A DNA stretch of 64,000 nucleotides from Sphingobium sp. SCG-1 (GCF_002953135.1 NZ_CP026372.1:3273501-3337500); one strand, 5' to 3'; shown: positions 23,974-33,462, counted from the first letter of the stretch. A program made the numbers and translations. Notes: generated by a model not told the origin, from the letters alone.

Positions 23974-25281
23974 GTGACGAACCCGATCCGCGAACCGCTG
24001 GAATCCAACACGCAGGTTCACGCCCCGCCACCACCCGCCACTCTCCTACAGCGCTTCGGTGCGGGCATCGTTACCGGCGCGGCGGATGACGATCCTTCCG
24101 CCATCGGCACCTACGCCAGCGCAGGGGCGCGCTTCGGCCTGGGCTTCCTCTGGATCGCCCCCGTGCTGCTGCCGATGATGTATGTCGTCGTCTATCTCTC
24201 GGCGAAGATCGGGCAGGTCTATGGCAAGGGCCTGTTTGCCTGCATCCGCGATCAGTTCCCCAAATGGGTGCTGGTGCCGATGGTCAGCCTCGCCTTCGCG
24301 GGCAATATCATAGAGGCGGCGGCGGACTTGGGCGGCGTCGGCGCGGCGCTGCAATTGTTCGTGCCGCTGCCGATCCCGGTCATCGTAGTGGCCGTTTCGA
24401 CCGTCATCTTCACTATCCAGTATTTCGGCTCATACAGCCTCATCCGCCGCATCTTCCGCTGGCTGGCGCTGATCCTGTTCGCCTATGTCGCCGCTGCCGT
24501 GATGTCCCGCCCCGACCCGCTCGAAGTCCTGCGCGCCACCTTCATCCCCCGCCTTCAGTTCAATGCGGAGTTCCTATCGCTCACCGTCGCCTGCATCGGC
24601 ACGTCGCTCTCCGCCTATGTCTATAGCTGGCAATCGAACCAGGAAGTCGAGGAGCAGATCGCCATCGGCCGCCGCCGCCTGACCCAACGCAAGGGCGCCT
24701 CCCGCCGCGAGATGAAGGCCACCAGCCGTGACGTGCTGACCGGCATGATCTTCTCGAACATCATCCTCTATTTCATCATCCTCTCGACTGGCCTCACCCT
24801 GCATCCCGCAGGCCAGACCCAGATCGAGAGCGCCGCGCAGGCCGCCGCCGCACTGGAACCCCTCGCAGGCCCCGCCGCCAAATATCTCTTCGCGGCGGGC
24901 ATAGTCGGCGTCGGCTTCCTCGCCATCCCGGTAATGACGACAGGCGCAGCCTACGACATGACCCAGGGTTTAGGCCGCGAAGGCAGCCTCCACGACGCAC
25001 CGACGCAGAACCGCCTCTTCTACGGCATTATAGCGGCGGTAACGGCCATAGCCGTCGCCTTGAACTTCCTAGGCTTCAACCCGATGCGCGCCCTCGTCTG
25101 GTCCGGCATAGTCCAGGGCTTCCTCGTCCCCCCGCTCCTGTTCCTGATGATGCGCCTCACCAACAGCCGAAAGGTAGTGGGCGCCCGCACCAACAGCATC
25201 TTGACTAACGCGCTAGGCTGGCTGACGGTCGCCGTCACTGCCCTATGCGCCATGGCGCTGGTGGTGATGTGGGTGGTTTGA
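23974..25281 (+). CDS. NRAMP-family divalent metal transporter-like protein
   Basis: 435-aa membrane protein with about eleven transmembrane segments. The TM1 motif reads GAADDDPSAIGTYASAGARFG, a variant of the NRAMP DPGN motif, followed by FGLGFLWIAPVLLPMMYVVVYL. The TM6 region has IGTSLSAYVYSWQSNQEVEE instead of the canonical Met-Pro-His, so classical manganese/iron selectivity cannot be assumed. GTG 23974 was preferred to the TTG at 23953 because AGGGAGG lies 6 nt upstream. It is monocistronic, preceded by about 145 bp of untranslated DNA after the terminator. Confidence 0.87.
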   Translation: MTNPIREPLESNTQVHAPPPPATLLQRFGAGIVTGAADDDPSAIGTYASAGARFGLGFLWIAPVLLPMMYVVVYLSAKIGQVYGKGLFACIRDQFPKWVLVPMVSLAFAGNIIEAAADLGGVGAALQLFVPLPIPVIVVAVSTVIFTIQYFGSYSLIRRIFRWLALILFAYVAAAVMSRPDPLEVLRATFIPRLQFNAEFLSLTVACIGTSLSAYVYSWQSNQEVEEQIAIGRRRLTQRKGASRREMKATSRDVLTGMIFSNIILYFIILSTGLTLHPAGQTQIESAAQAAAALEPLAGPAAKYLFAAGIVGVGFLAIPVMTTGAAYDMTQGLGREGSLHDAPTQNRLFYGIIAAVTAIAVALNFLGFNPMRALVWSGIVQGFLVPPLLFLMMRLTNSRKVVGARTNSILTNALGWLTVAVTALCAMALVVMWVV

Positions 25282-25295
25282 ACGATCACACCGGA

Positions 25296-25730
25296 TCAAT
25301 GCGGCAAAGTCGTCCCATCGTCGCGATGCGCCGCGCGGCTGGCTTTCCCCTTCGCCGCTTCCTTCAGCAGTCGGACGAGGCTGCGCTTGTCGGCGATCAG
25401 ATGGGATTTGTCGAAACAGGCGAACGCCCCATGCTCGAACGCTTCGGTGCAGATCGGCGCGTCGTGCGTCGCGCTGCTCGACACCATCACATAAGCGGTC
25501 TCGTGCCAAAACCCCTTCAATTCGTCCAGCAACGCAATGCCGCCTGTCCCCGGCATGGCGATGTCCAGAGCGACGACATCGGGCAAGGTCTTGTGCACCT
25601 TCTCCACTGCCTCCTCCGCGTTCGAAGCCGTCCCCACGCACAGGAACGCGGGCTCCTTGCCCAGTATCTCCTCGAACATCGCCCGGATGGTCAGCGAGTC
25701 ATCAACCACCAGAACCTTTATCTTCTCCAT
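25296..25730 (-). CDS. Single-domain response regulator (CheY/CheB receiver-like)
   Basis: 144-aa protein made almost entirely of one receiver domain. Acidic pocket D10/D11 (VVDDSLTIR), phospho-acceptor D56 (VALDIAMPGTGG), switch S84-S86 and K108 (CFDKSHL) are all present. The sequence resembles receivers of CheB-type proteins, but the effector domain is absent; the C-terminal tail is short and charged. It converges with the NRAMP-like gene. No histidine kinase is adjacent, so the partner is unknown. Confidence 0.9.
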   Translation of the reverse strand: MEKIKVLVVDDSLTIRAMFEEILGKEPAFLCVGTASNAEEAVEKVHKTLPDVVALDIAMPGTGGIALLDELKGFWHETAYVMVSSSATHDAPICTEAFEHGAFACFDKSHLIADKRSLVRLLKEAAKGKASRAAHRDDGTTLPH

Positions 25731-25974
25731 AGCCTGTCCTCTCGCGCTGTCATCTCCGGCTAACCTACTAGCTTTCGGCTATTTTTCCGTGAACTGACAG
25801 GCATAAGGACGACGGGTTTAAGAGTAAGTTTAGAAATACCGGACACATATCGTCGCCAGGAGGACGGTGGTCGTTCTCACTTGCGCATTGGGTCGATCAC
25901 GCTATCCATCGGCCAGACGACGAACGGCAATGCCGCTCCGCCGTCGGGGGCTCGCCGGGGGGCGGCGAGAGAAC

Positions 25975-28029
25975 ATGCAGTGGGGGCTGCCGTTGAAAAC
26001 AGTGTCTTTCTGGCGTCTTGCGGTGGCAATGCTCGCCGCAATCCATGGCTTCGCGCCTGCATGGGCGGATCAGGGTTCGAACGTAGACGCTCCAGCGCAA
26101 GCCGCGGCGCCACCTCCCAAACCAGCGCCATCGCTGGGCAAGCTACCCGTTGCCGCTTTCGCCAAGCTGCCATTCCTCGAAATGCCCGTCCTTTCGCCGA
26201 ATGGACAGATGATTGCGGGACTGTTCGGGGCAAGGGAAAGCCAGGTCATCGGCCTCATGAACCTGTTCGCCAAAGGCGGGCCGATGACCATCGGCATCCC
26301 CGAGGGAACGCAGGTGCAGTGGATACGCTGGGTGAACGATGATCGGATCATCATCGGCCTTACCGCGCTGATCCCGATGAACGCCGACCGGTGGTACGTC
26401 TCGCGCCTCATCAGCATGGACGTGAAGACCGGCAAACCAACCAGGCTGCTCTGGGATTTGAAAGGGCAAAACGCGTCCGATGTATTATGGGTCGCGTCGG
26501 ACGGCAGTCCGGATATCCTGGTCGCCGCACAGAACTCCATTTATTTCGGGCCGGACTTCTGGCCCTCCGTGTACCGCGTCGACACCGCCACGGGCCGCAA
26601 GAGCCGGGTAGTCTTGGGACGCGAAGGCGTGCACGACTGGTCTGCCGACATCACCGGCCGCATCCGTTCAGGCTTGGCCTACAACGACCGGAACCGCACT
26701 TTCAAACTGCTTTATCGTGACGCGGCGGGCGACGCCTTCCAGATCATAGATTCAGCCGACAGCCGCAAGCGCGAGACTCTGCAATGGCCGTTCCTGTTCC
26801 TGCCCGGCGGCTCACATGCGCTGGTCATGCACGATGACGATCGTGGCCGCAGCGGCATATACGAAACGGACCTGCTGACGCAGAAGGACGTGCGGACGGT
26901 CTTCACCATGCCCGACGACAGTTCGATGGAAGTGGCCTCTCCGCTGCTTTCGGATGATGGCGCCACGCTGCTCGGCGTCGCGACGACGGATCTGAACAAC
27001 AGCGTGCACTGGATCGACCCCGCGCTCGCCGAATTGCAAGCGCTGTTCGACAAGTCGGTTCCCGGCAAGCGCGCCCGCATCGTCAGCTTCAGCAAGGATC
27101 GCAGCATGATGCTGGTTCAGGTGGGCGGCCCGGACATGCCGGGTTCGCTCTACTATTTCAGCATGAACGTCGGTGTGCTGAACAAGATCGCCGACGTGAA
27201 TCAGGATGTTCGCAGCCGCCGGCTCGCGCCCGTGAAAGCCATTCGTTACAAGGCGCGTGACGGTCTGGAGATAGAGGGCATATTGACGCTTCCGACCGGC
27301 CTCGATCCGCGCGCCCTGCCCTTCATCGTCATGCCCCACGGCGGTCCGTGGGCGCGCGATGCGCTGAACTATGACTATATCGCGCAGTTTCTCGCCAATC
27401 GCGGGTATGCCGTGTTGCAGCCCAACTTCCGCGGCTCGACGGGCTACGGCACTGAATTCCTGCGCAAGGGAGAGGGCGAGATGGGCCTTGCCATGCAGGA
27501 CGATGTGACCGACGCAGTGCAATGGGCCGTCAAGGAAGGCATCGCCGATCCGAGGCGCACCTGCATCGTCGGCGCGTCCTACGGCGGATATGCGGCGATG
27601 TGGGGCATCGCCAAGGAGCCTGAGCGCTATCGCTGCGCCATCTCGATCGCGGGCGTCGCCAGCCTGCGCCGCGAAGTCAACGACTTCGGCAACAACCTGA
27701 TGGGCGGCAAGTTCAAGGATGACTGGGGCCGCATGACTCCGAATTTCGAAGCAGTTTCGCCCATTAACGCCGTGGACCGTATCAAGACGCCCCTGCTGCT
27801 GATCCATGGCAAACGGGACGTGACGGTCGATGTCTCCCAATCAAGCCGGATGTTCGCCCGGATGCAGGGCGCGGGCAAGCAGGTGGAATATGTTCCTGTC
27901 CCGCTCGCCGATCACTATTTCACGCGCCAGCCCGACCGGATCACACTCCTGACCGCGCTGGAAACCTTCCTCGCAAAACATAATCCATCGGGCGACGCCG
28001 CCGCCGGCGAGGTGGCAGCGGCGCAGTGA
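25975..28029 (+). CDS. S9 family prolyl oligopeptidase-type peptidase, exported
   Basis: 684-aa alpha/beta-hydrolase peptidase of the S9 (acylaminoacyl-peptidase-like) family. The N-terminus is a signal peptide (LAVAMLAAIHGFAPAWA) after ATG 25975, so it acts in the periplasm. Residues ~50-400 form a predicted beta-propeller-like region; the C-terminal catalytic domain holds HGGPWARD (oxyanion), the nucleophile in GASYGGYA near residue 534, the Asp in HGKRDVTV near 613 and the His in LADHYF near 645. A longer frame upstream lacks a signal peptide and was not used. Substrate is probably short peptides. Confidence 0.9.
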   Translation: MQWGLPLKTVSFWRLAVAMLAAIHGFAPAWADQGSNVDAPAQAAAPPPKPAPSLGKLPVAAFAKLPFLEMPVLSPNGQMIAGLFGARESQVIGLMNLFAKGGPMTIGIPEGTQVQWIRWVNDDRIIIGLTALIPMNADRWYVSRLISMDVKTGKPTRLLWDLKGQNASDVLWVASDGSPDILVAAQNSIYFGPDFWPSVYRVDTATGRKSRVVLGREGVHDWSADITGRIRSGLAYNDRNRTFKLLYRDAAGDAFQIIDSADSRKRETLQWPFLFLPGGSHALVMHDDDRGRSGIYETDLLTQKDVRTVFTMPDDSSMEVASPLLSDDGATLLGVATTDLNNSVHWIDPALAELQALFDKSVPGKRARIVSFSKDRSMMLVQVGGPDMPGSLYYFSMNVGVLNKIADVNQDVRSRRLAPVKAIRYKARDGLEIEGILTLPTGLDPRALPFIVMPHGGPWARDALNYDYIAQFLANRGYAVLQPNFRGSTGYGTEFLRKGEGEMGLAMQDDVTDAVQWAVKEGIADPRRTCIVGASYGGYAAMWGIAKEPERYRCAISIAGVASLRREVNDFGNNLMGGKFKDDWGRMTPNFEAVSPINAVDRIKTPLLLIHGKRDVTVDVSQSSRMFARMQGAGKQVEYVPVPLADHYFTRQPDRITLLTALETFLAKHNPSGDAAAGEVAAAQ

Positions 28030-28047
28030 GCGTAGGTGTAGGCAGGA

Positions 28048-28707
28048 CTAAATCACCGCCTCCGGCCGCTCCGCCATGCCTTCGATCATCGGCCGCTCGT
28101 CCTCCAGCACTGCCGCAATCGTGGGCCGCTTCTTGATGTCGCCGATCCACTGGCAGATGCGCGGATACGCCTCCATCGCAGTGCTGCAATAGGCAAGGTT
28201 AATGAGCGGCGAGGCCACCGCGACGTCGGCCAGCGTCATGCGATCCTCCACCAGGAAGCCGCTGTCCGGTATCACATTTTCCAGATATGCCAGCGACTGC
28301 GGCAACTCGTCGCGCTCCGCTGCATCCGCCGCCGCCATGTCGCCCTCGATCTTCATGAATTTCGGCGCGACGATGCGATTGAAGAACATCTTCCTGCCGG
28401 TCTCGAACAGGATCGTATCGGCGAACTCTTCGAACCAGATCGTCCGCGCCCGCGCTTTCGGATCGGTCGGGATCATGTTCGGCTCTGGACGCAGCGCCTC
28501 CCAGTAATGGATGATCGCGCTGCTGTCGCTGATGCCGAAGTCGCCATCCACCAGCGCGGGCATCTTGCCGAACGGAGACGCCGCCGCAAAGGCATCTCCG
28601 CCTCTGCCGAAGCCAGCGCCCTTCACTTCCACTTCGATGCCCTTCTCCGCCGCGAAGAACAGCGCCTTGCGCACGTAGGGTGACGGTCGCATGCCATACA
28701 GGATCAT
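28048..28707 (-). CDS. Glutathione S-transferase family protein
   Basis: 219-aa GST. The N-terminal thioredoxin-like domain has ILYGMRPSPYVRKALFFAAEKG and the cis-Pro/ESSA-type motif FGKMPALVDGDFGISDSSAIIHYWE (Asp-Ser-Ser at the glutathione site). The C-terminal helical domain has LAYLENVIPDSGFLVEDRMTLADVAVASPL. ATG 28707 with GGAGAGAG upstream was chosen over a 51-residue extension. Substrate is unknown. It converges with the S9 peptidase and diverges from the YqaA-like gene. Confidence 0.92.
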   Translation of the reverse strand: MILYGMRPSPYVRKALFFAAEKGIEVEVKGAGFGRGGDAFAAASPFGKMPALVDGDFGISDSSAIIHYWEALRPEPNMIPTDPKARARTIWFEEFADTILFETGRKMFFNRIVAPKFMKIEGDMAAADAAERDELPQSLAYLENVIPDSGFLVEDRMTLADVAVASPLINLAYCSTAMEAYPRICQWIGDIKKRPTIAAVLEDERPMIEGMAERPEAVI

Positions 28708-28858
28708 CGTCTCTCTCTCCGGATTTCCGTTGTCGGACGCGCCTCTCGTACACGGGCTTTCCTGTCCATGGGAATGACATAATGAGGCATAATGCATTCG
28801 CCTGCCCGTCCTCATGCCCCCTAGCCTACGCCCGGCAAACCCGCTACCGCAGCGCAAC

Positions 28859-29500
28859 ATGCTGAACCGCCTCTATCAATGGACGCTGGCCAAGGCCGCG
28901 CACCGCCATGCCGAACGGTGGCTGTTCGCCGTCTCCTTCATGGAATCGAGCTTTTTTCCCATTCCGCCGCATCCGCTGCTGGGTCTCATGTGCCTTGCCA
29001 AGCCGGAAAAAGCGCTCCGCTACGGCTTCATCTGCACCCTGGCGTCGGTGCTGGGCGGGCTGCTCGGCTATGCCATCGGGCACTTCTTCTTCGCGATGTT
29101 CGGCCATGCGCTGCTCGACACGCTGGGCCTCGCCAAGAGCTTTCCTGCCGCGCAATGCTATCTGCGCGAATACGGCGCGGAGATCATCCTCATCAAGGGC
29201 GCAACGCCGATCCCGTTCAAGCTCATCACCATCACGGCGGGCTTTGTCGGCCTGCCGCTGTTCACCTTCATCTGGGCCAGCGTCCTGTCCCGCGCGTTTC
29301 AGTTCATGCTGGTCGGCTTCCTGTTCTGGAAATTCGGCCGCCCGATCAAGGCGTTCATCGAGAAATATCTGGCCTGGCTCTCCGCCCTGTTCCTCGTGCT
29401 CATCATCGGCGGCTTCCTCATCGCCTCGATGCTGACCAGCAACGGGGCAGCCAAGACCGACAAATGCAGCCAGCCGCAAGCGGTCGTGGCGACGCAATAA
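28859..29500 (+). CDS. YqaA-like membrane protein (VTT/SNARE-associated family)
   Basis: 213-aa inner-membrane protein of the DedA/VTT superfamily, YqaA branch. The first ~20 residues are amphipathic (MLNRLYQWTLAKAAHRHAERW), then FMESSFFPIPPHPLLGLMCLAKP (family motif with FPIPP) and GATPIPFKLITITAGFVGLPLFTFIWASVLSRAFQF carry the re-entrant loop Gly/Pro/Arg residues. About four or five transmembrane spans. Relatives are linked to lipid scrambling or proton-dependent export; the role here is inferred. An alternative ATG at 28814 would add 15 residues. Confidence 0.87.
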   Translation: MLNRLYQWTLAKAAHRHAERWLFAVSFMESSFFPIPPHPLLGLMCLAKPEKALRYGFICTLASVLGGLLGYAIGHFFFAMFGHALLDTLGLAKSFPAAQCYLREYGAEIILIKGATPIPFKLITITAGFVGLPLFTFIWASVLSRAFQFMLVGFLFWKFGRPIKAFIEKYLAWLSALFLVLIIGGFLIASMLTSNGAAKTDKCSQPQAVVATQ

Positions 29501-29656
29501 AGGCTCATCGCGCTTCGCCGTAAACCACCACCCAGCCATCCACCGCGCCGAGCAGAGCGGCGGACCGGACCGGGATCAAGCTGCCGAATGGCTATCGACC
29601 AGAAATTGCCGTTGCACGTGCTTGTCGCATTTCCCAAAAGCAGACATGATCGGGCT

Positions 29657-30046
29657 ATGCTCAAAGCCTCAGCCTCAGTCATTCTTTTCCTTGGGTCTAC
29701 CGGCTGCTCAGACACATGCGAAAATAGCGTTGCGGCTAGGGTGGCCTCCCCTGACGGCCAGCGCGAGGCGGTCATGTTTCAGCGCGACTGTGGAGCAACG
29801 ACAGGATATTCGACCCAAATCTCTGTTCTCGATAATGGCGAAACACCCGCTGGCGGTGGGAAAGCCTTTCGTGCAGATGATAATCACGGTGTCGCCGCTG
29901 TGGGCGAATCGCAGGGGCCGTGGGCAGATATGCGATGGGTCGCGCCAGATCGCCTTTTGATCCGCTATGCGTCAAAGTCGCGCGTTTTTGAGCAGGCGAC
30001 CGATTTAAATGGGGTCACAATCGACTACCAGCAGGTGGCCCAATAA
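29657..30046 (+). CDS. Hypothetical lipoprotein
   Basis: 129-aa protein whose N-terminus looks like a lipoprotein signal (MLKASASVILFLGSTGC, lipobox GSTGC). The mature part has a recurring bacterial pattern ARVASPDGQREAVMFQRDCGATTGYSTQISV with a cysteine that might pair with the one following the lipid site, then ADMRWVAPDRLLIRYAS. It resembles small periplasmic proteins of unknown function. ATG 29657 was chosen because the upstream in-frame extension hides the signal peptide. Confidence 0.72.
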   Translation: MLKASASVILFLGSTGCSDTCENSVAARVASPDGQREAVMFQRDCGATTGYSTQISVLDNGETPAGGGKAFRADDNHGVAAVGESQGPWADMRWVAPDRLLIRYASKSRVFEQATDLNGVTIDYQQVAQ

Positions 30047-30113
30047 CGACCATTTGTTGCCGTTCGTGCCGAATGAAACTGCAACCAGAACTTGCCCCAG
30101 TTGTGGGCTATTC

Positions 30114-30572
30114 TCAAGAAAAGATAGTACGCCATCTGCAGTTGGACGGGGTCTGCCCCTCTTCAAATAGCTCCACCCGATTAATTGCGTCCAACTGAGG
30201 CTGGGTAAACGGATTTGGCGATTTGAAATAGGCCGCGCCGTGTTCGCCATTCCAGATTGCTATTTGGTAGAGGCGATCCACCCGCTTTTGTGCAAATCGC
30301 GCGGGACCATTGGACGAGCGAGCTTTGACAATCCGACCTTTCGGGCGACTGGCCCAAGCTATTCCATGGACTTCAAGGGTTCCGAAAGCACCTTCCCAGC
30401 GGAAGCTGCCTCCGTGTATCCCACCTTCCAAAGTAGTGACTTTCTCATCATCTCGTAGATCGATAATCGGCGAATAGCCGCAGAACCGTCCCGGACCCAC
30501 AATATCGCCAGCGTTCGCCGGAGCGACGACGAATGCTGAGAGCATCACTGCTGCTGCGATTATTATCCTCAC
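30114..30572 (-). CDS. Secreted hypothetical protein
   Basis: 152-aa protein. From GTG 30572 (GAGG-type ribosome site upstream) it begins with a typical signal peptide (RIIIAAAVMLSAFVVAPANA) and continues GDIVGPGRFCGYSPIIDLRDDEKVTTLEGGIHGG. The frame is open for another 81 codons upstream but that part reads through the FKBP terminator region and has no signal, so it was rejected. No family was recognised. Base composition is somewhat lower in GC than the neighbours. Confidence 0.6.
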   Translation of the reverse strand: MRIIIAAAVMLSAFVVAPANAGDIVGPGRFCGYSPIIDLRDDEKVTTLEGGIHGGSFRWEGAFGTLEVHGIAWASRPKGRIVKARSSNGPARFAQKRVDRLYQIAIWNGEHGAAYFKSPNPFTQPQLDAINRVELFEEGQTPSNCRWRTIFS

Positions 30573-30664
30573 GCTTGCCTCGATGAGAAACTCGGGTGGG
30601 CAGCTATAGCAACTTATGATCCGATAGCGGAAGTTCCGAAATCTACCCAAATCGCTCATCCACC

Positions 30665-30703
30665 CCAAAACAAAACCGCGCCCCTGAAGCTCAGGAACGC
30701 GGT
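30665..30703 (-). terminator. Rho-independent terminator of the FKBP gene
   Basis: On the minus strand ACCGCG...CGCGGT stem with an inner CTGA/TCAG stem, followed by TTTTGTTTT. It starts about 35 bp past the FKBP stop codon. Confidence 0.82.
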
Positions 30704-30735
30704 CCGTATTTCGTTCAACCTCGTAAGGTCGTGGC

Positions 30736-31299
30736 TTACTGCCCCGATGGCGGCGGCCCAGCTTCCGGAGCGCCCGGCATCGGTGCGCCACCAGGACCAC
30801 CCGGCATGCCCCCACCCGGCGCCCCGCCCTGCATCATCTGCATCTGGCGCTGCATCGCCTCGATCTCCGCGCGCGACTTGAAATCAAGCAGCGTCACGTC
30901 GAATTCCAGCGTGGAGTTGGCCGGGATCGGCCCCTTCGCTTCCGCGCCATAGCCAAGCTGCGGTGGGATGCTGATGTGGTACTTGCCGCCCTTCTGCATC
31001 TTCAGCAGCGCCTGGGTGAAGCCGGGCACCAACCCGTCGACCGGCAAAGCGGCCTGCTGGTTCTGGTCGAAGACCGTACCGTCCTTCAGCTTGCCGACAT
31101 AGGACACCAGCACCACGTCGCTGACGGTCGGGCTGACGCCCGTCCCGGCTTTCAGCACTTCAAAGCCCAGCGATTCAGCCGAACCCGTGCCTGCATAGGC
31201 CAAGGCTCCAGCACCCAGCACCAAAGCTGCGATCCCGATCCACAGCTTCGTCAAGGAACCCTTGGCGACGGGACGGAGCGGAACGGCGGTAGTGGACAT
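30736..31299 (-). CDS. FKBP-type peptidyl-prolyl cis-trans isomerase, membrane anchored
   Basis: 187-aa protein. A single hydrophobic segment at residues ~19-37 (LWIGIAALVLGAGALAYAG) anchors it in the inner membrane or acts as a signal. The FKBP domain spans about residues 50-142: VLVSYVGKLKDGTVFDQN, GLVPGFTQALLKMQKGGKYHISIPPQLGYGAEA and PIPANSTLEFDVTLLD, with the drug/proline-binding aromatic residues in place. The C-terminus is a flexible Gly/Pro/Met-rich tail. It likely assists folding of envelope proteins. It lies upstream of a terminator and downstream of rpsU on the same strand. Confidence 0.92.
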   Translation of the reverse strand: MSTTAVPLRPVAKGSLTKLWIGIAALVLGAGALAYAGTGSAESLGFEVLKAGTGVSPTVSDVVLVSYVGKLKDGTVFDQNQQAALPVDGLVPGFTQALLKMQKGGKYHISIPPQLGYGAEAKGPIPANSTLEFDVTLLDFKSRAEIEAMQRQMQMMQGGAPGGGMPGGPGGAPMPGAPEAGPPPSGQ

Positions 31300-31390
31300 G
31301 GGGCCAGTGCCTTATGCTTGCAGAGTTGGAAAACAGCGTGCCGCGGATGGCCACATCGGCAACCCGCAGCGGATGCGTCAAACGTCGTTC

Positions 31391-31597
31391 TTACCGAACG
31401 CCGTCACGCTCCGCACGCTTGCGATCCATCTTGCGGGCACGACGAACAGCGGCAGCCTTTTCACGGGCGCGCTTTTCCGATGGCTTCTCGTAGTGACGGC
31501 GCAGCTTCATCTCGCGATACACACCTTCGCGCTGCAGCTTCTTCTTGAGTGCGCGCAGTGCCTGGTCGACATTGTTATCGCGAACGATGATTTGCAT
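31391..31597 (-). CDS. rpsU: 30S ribosomal protein S21
   Basis: 68-aa small-subunit ribosomal protein S21. MQIIVRDNNVDQALRALKKKLQREGVYREMKLRRHYEKPSEKR matches the family throughout, with the basic C-terminal tail. ATG 31597 is the conserved start; the longer reading adds six non-conserved residues. The 5' untranslated DNA contains a GGGGCAT...ATGCCCC hairpin roughly at 31636-31655 that could influence expression. It is separated by about 90 bp from FKBP. Confidence 0.96.
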   Translation of the reverse strand: MQIIVRDNNVDQALRALKKKLQREGVYREMKLRRHYEKPSEKRAREKAAAVRRARKMDRKRAERDGVR

Positions 31598-31876
31598 AAG
31601 GCCTTCAGTCTCCAATCGAACAACAGTCGAACCGCCGGGGCATTCCCATGCCCCACCGGGCCGGCCGTAAGCAATAATAAGGGGTCGCCGCAGAGCGGGT
31701 CTGCGCCGTGTGGCAGGCGCGTTACCAGCAGAGTCGCTTTAATTCAACCCCGGGGCAAAAATATGTCGCTCGGAAAACAGTAACTAAACCGTGGTATACG
31801 TCGCACTGGCCCGATCACTATCGACAGGGACCGGGGTGCCGTGGTTTACCGCGCCCGCACACTTAAGGATAAGGTC

Positions 31877-32644
31877 ATGATGGCGACGGCCCCCACCGCT
31901 CAACCGATTACCATGTCTGACGCTGAATGGATGGCCCGTCAACAGCTTGCTGCCTGTTACCGGATCTTCGCGCGGCAGGGTTGGGACGAACTGATCTACA
32001 ACCACATCACGCTGCGCGTGCCCGGTGAAGACGACGCATTCCTCATCAACCCCTATGGATTGCATTTCAGCGAGGTCCACGCCTCCAATCTGGTCAAGAT
32101 TGACATCGATGGCAATGTGCTAGACGGCAGCCGCTATCCGGTGAACAAGGCTGGTTTCACGCAGCACAGCGTCTTCCATCGCCACCTGCCCGACGCGCAT
32201 TGCATCATCCACACGCATACGACGGCGGGCATGGCGGTCGCCTCCACTCTCGATGGCTTATTGCCCATCAATTTCTACGCCGCCGCCTTCTATGGCCAGA
32301 TCGCCTATCATGATTTCGAAGGCATCACGCTCCGCGCCGACGAAGGCGAACGGTTGATCGAGAGCCTGGGCGACAAGCGCACGATGATATTGCGCAATCA
32401 CGGCACGCTGGTGATGGGCAACACGCTGCCCGCCGCCTTCGTTCGCCATTGGGCGCTGCAACGCGCCTGCGAGATTCAGGTGGCGACTGGCGCGGCGGGC
32501 CTTGCGTCTGTCATTTCCGACGAAGTGATCGCCGTGCATCAGCGCGACCTGGCGGGCGTTCAGCTTCCCGGCGGCGAAGGCGCGGCGGAGTTCGCGGCGA
32601 TGGTCCGGCTGCTGGAACGCGACGAGACCGACTGGAAGCATTGA
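31877..32644 (+). CDS. Class II aldolase/adducin family protein
   Basis: 255-aa zinc-dependent aldolase-like protein. The family fold is visible: RQQLAACYRIFARQGWDELIYNHITLRVPG, FLINPYGLHFSEV, metal site HTHTTAGMAVAS and the third ligand region LRNHGTLVMG. Members act as fuculose-/ribulose-phosphate aldolases or have non-aldolase roles; substrate cannot be told from the sequence. ATG 31877 has AAGGATAAGG upstream. It converges with the DODA dioxygenase gene, leaving a 17-bp gap. Confidence 0.9.
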   Translation: MMATAPTAQPITMSDAEWMARQQLAACYRIFARQGWDELIYNHITLRVPGEDDAFLINPYGLHFSEVHASNLVKIDIDGNVLDGSRYPVNKAGFTQHSVFHRHLPDAHCIIHTHTTAGMAVASTLDGLLPINFYAAAFYGQIAYHDFEGITLRADEGERLIESLGDKRTMILRNHGTLVMGNTLPAAFVRHWALQRACEIQVATGAAGLASVISDEVIAVHQRDLAGVQLPGGEGAAEFAAMVRLLERDETDWKH

Positions 32645-32661
32645 GGGGTCGGGATGACGCC

Positions 32662-33462
32662 CTAACCGAAGCGATAGCCCGACACCGTCCAGCCCAGCAC
32701 GACACTGCGATGATCCAGCACCGCAGCGTCATCACCGCCCGCGCCCAATGCCACCATCAGCGGCAACAGATGCTCCTCACGCGGATGGGCATAGCGGCCA
32801 TTGGTGAGGCCCGGCCAGTCCGCCACTCGGGCGGCCCGGCGATCCGGATCGGCATCGGTCACAGCCTCGCACAGCGCATCGTCCCAGGCGGCGGACGGTG
32901 CCGTCACCTCCGGCCCGCGCGCCCGCATATTGTGGAAGCTCATGCCCGATCCGACGATCAGCACGCCTTCCTCGCGTAGCGGCTCCAGCGCCCGCCCCAC
33001 CCGGATATGATCCGCCGGATCCAGGTCCGCACGCAGGGACAATTGCACCAATGGAATATCGGCGTCCGGAAAGGCGACCTTCATCGGCACGAACACGCCA
33101 TGATCCCAACCCCGCGCCTGCTCCTCGCTCACCGGGAACCCGGCGCCCTCAAGCAACGCAGCGACGCGCCCCGCCAGTTTCGGCGAACCCGGCGCGTCCC
33201 AACGCAATGCATAGGTATGCGGCGGAAACCCGTAATAGTCGTAGAGCAACTCCGGCTGCTCGCCGCCATGCACGGTGAAGCCCGGCTCCTCCCAATGGCC
33301 CGAAATCAGCAGTATCGCCTTGGGCCGCTCGGGCAGCGACCCCGCGATCCCCTGAAGATACGCCTCCATGGGCCGCCACATCGGATCGGGCGGGCCATCC
33401 GGGTTCATGAAGAAGCAGGGACCGCCGCCATGCGGCACGAAAAGCGTGGGTTGTTTGCTCAT
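32662..33462 (-). CDS. DODA-type extradiol dioxygenase family protein
   Basis: 266-aa class III extradiol ring-cleavage dioxygenase of the 4,5-DOPA dioxygenase/YgiD group. Metal-binding and catalytic His residues: H11 in FVPHGGGP, H56 in ISGHWEEP, the WDHGVFVPMK motif and GSGMSFHNMR. The C-terminal REEHLLPLMVALGAGG is also conserved. Zinc or iron is expected. Substrate is unknown. It is divergent from the iron-sulfur subunit gene, about 90 bp away. Confidence 0.92.
   Translation of the reverse strand: MSKQPTLFVPHGGGPCFFMNPDGPPDPMWRPMEAYLQGIAGSLPERPKAILLISGHWEEPGFTVHGGEQPELLYDYYGFPPHTYALRWDAPGSPKLAGRVAALLEGAGFPVSEEQARGWDHGVFVPMKVAFPDADIPLVQLSLRADLDPADHIRVGRALEPLREEGVLIVGSGMSFHNMRARGPEVTAPSAAWDDALCEAVTDADPDRRAARVADWPGLTNGRYAHPREEHLLPLMVALGAGGDDAAVLDHRSVVLGWTVSGYRFG

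Noticed and set aside
25867..25974. Longer start for the S9 peptidase
   Set aside because: The extra 36 residues are Arg-rich and would bury the signal peptide.
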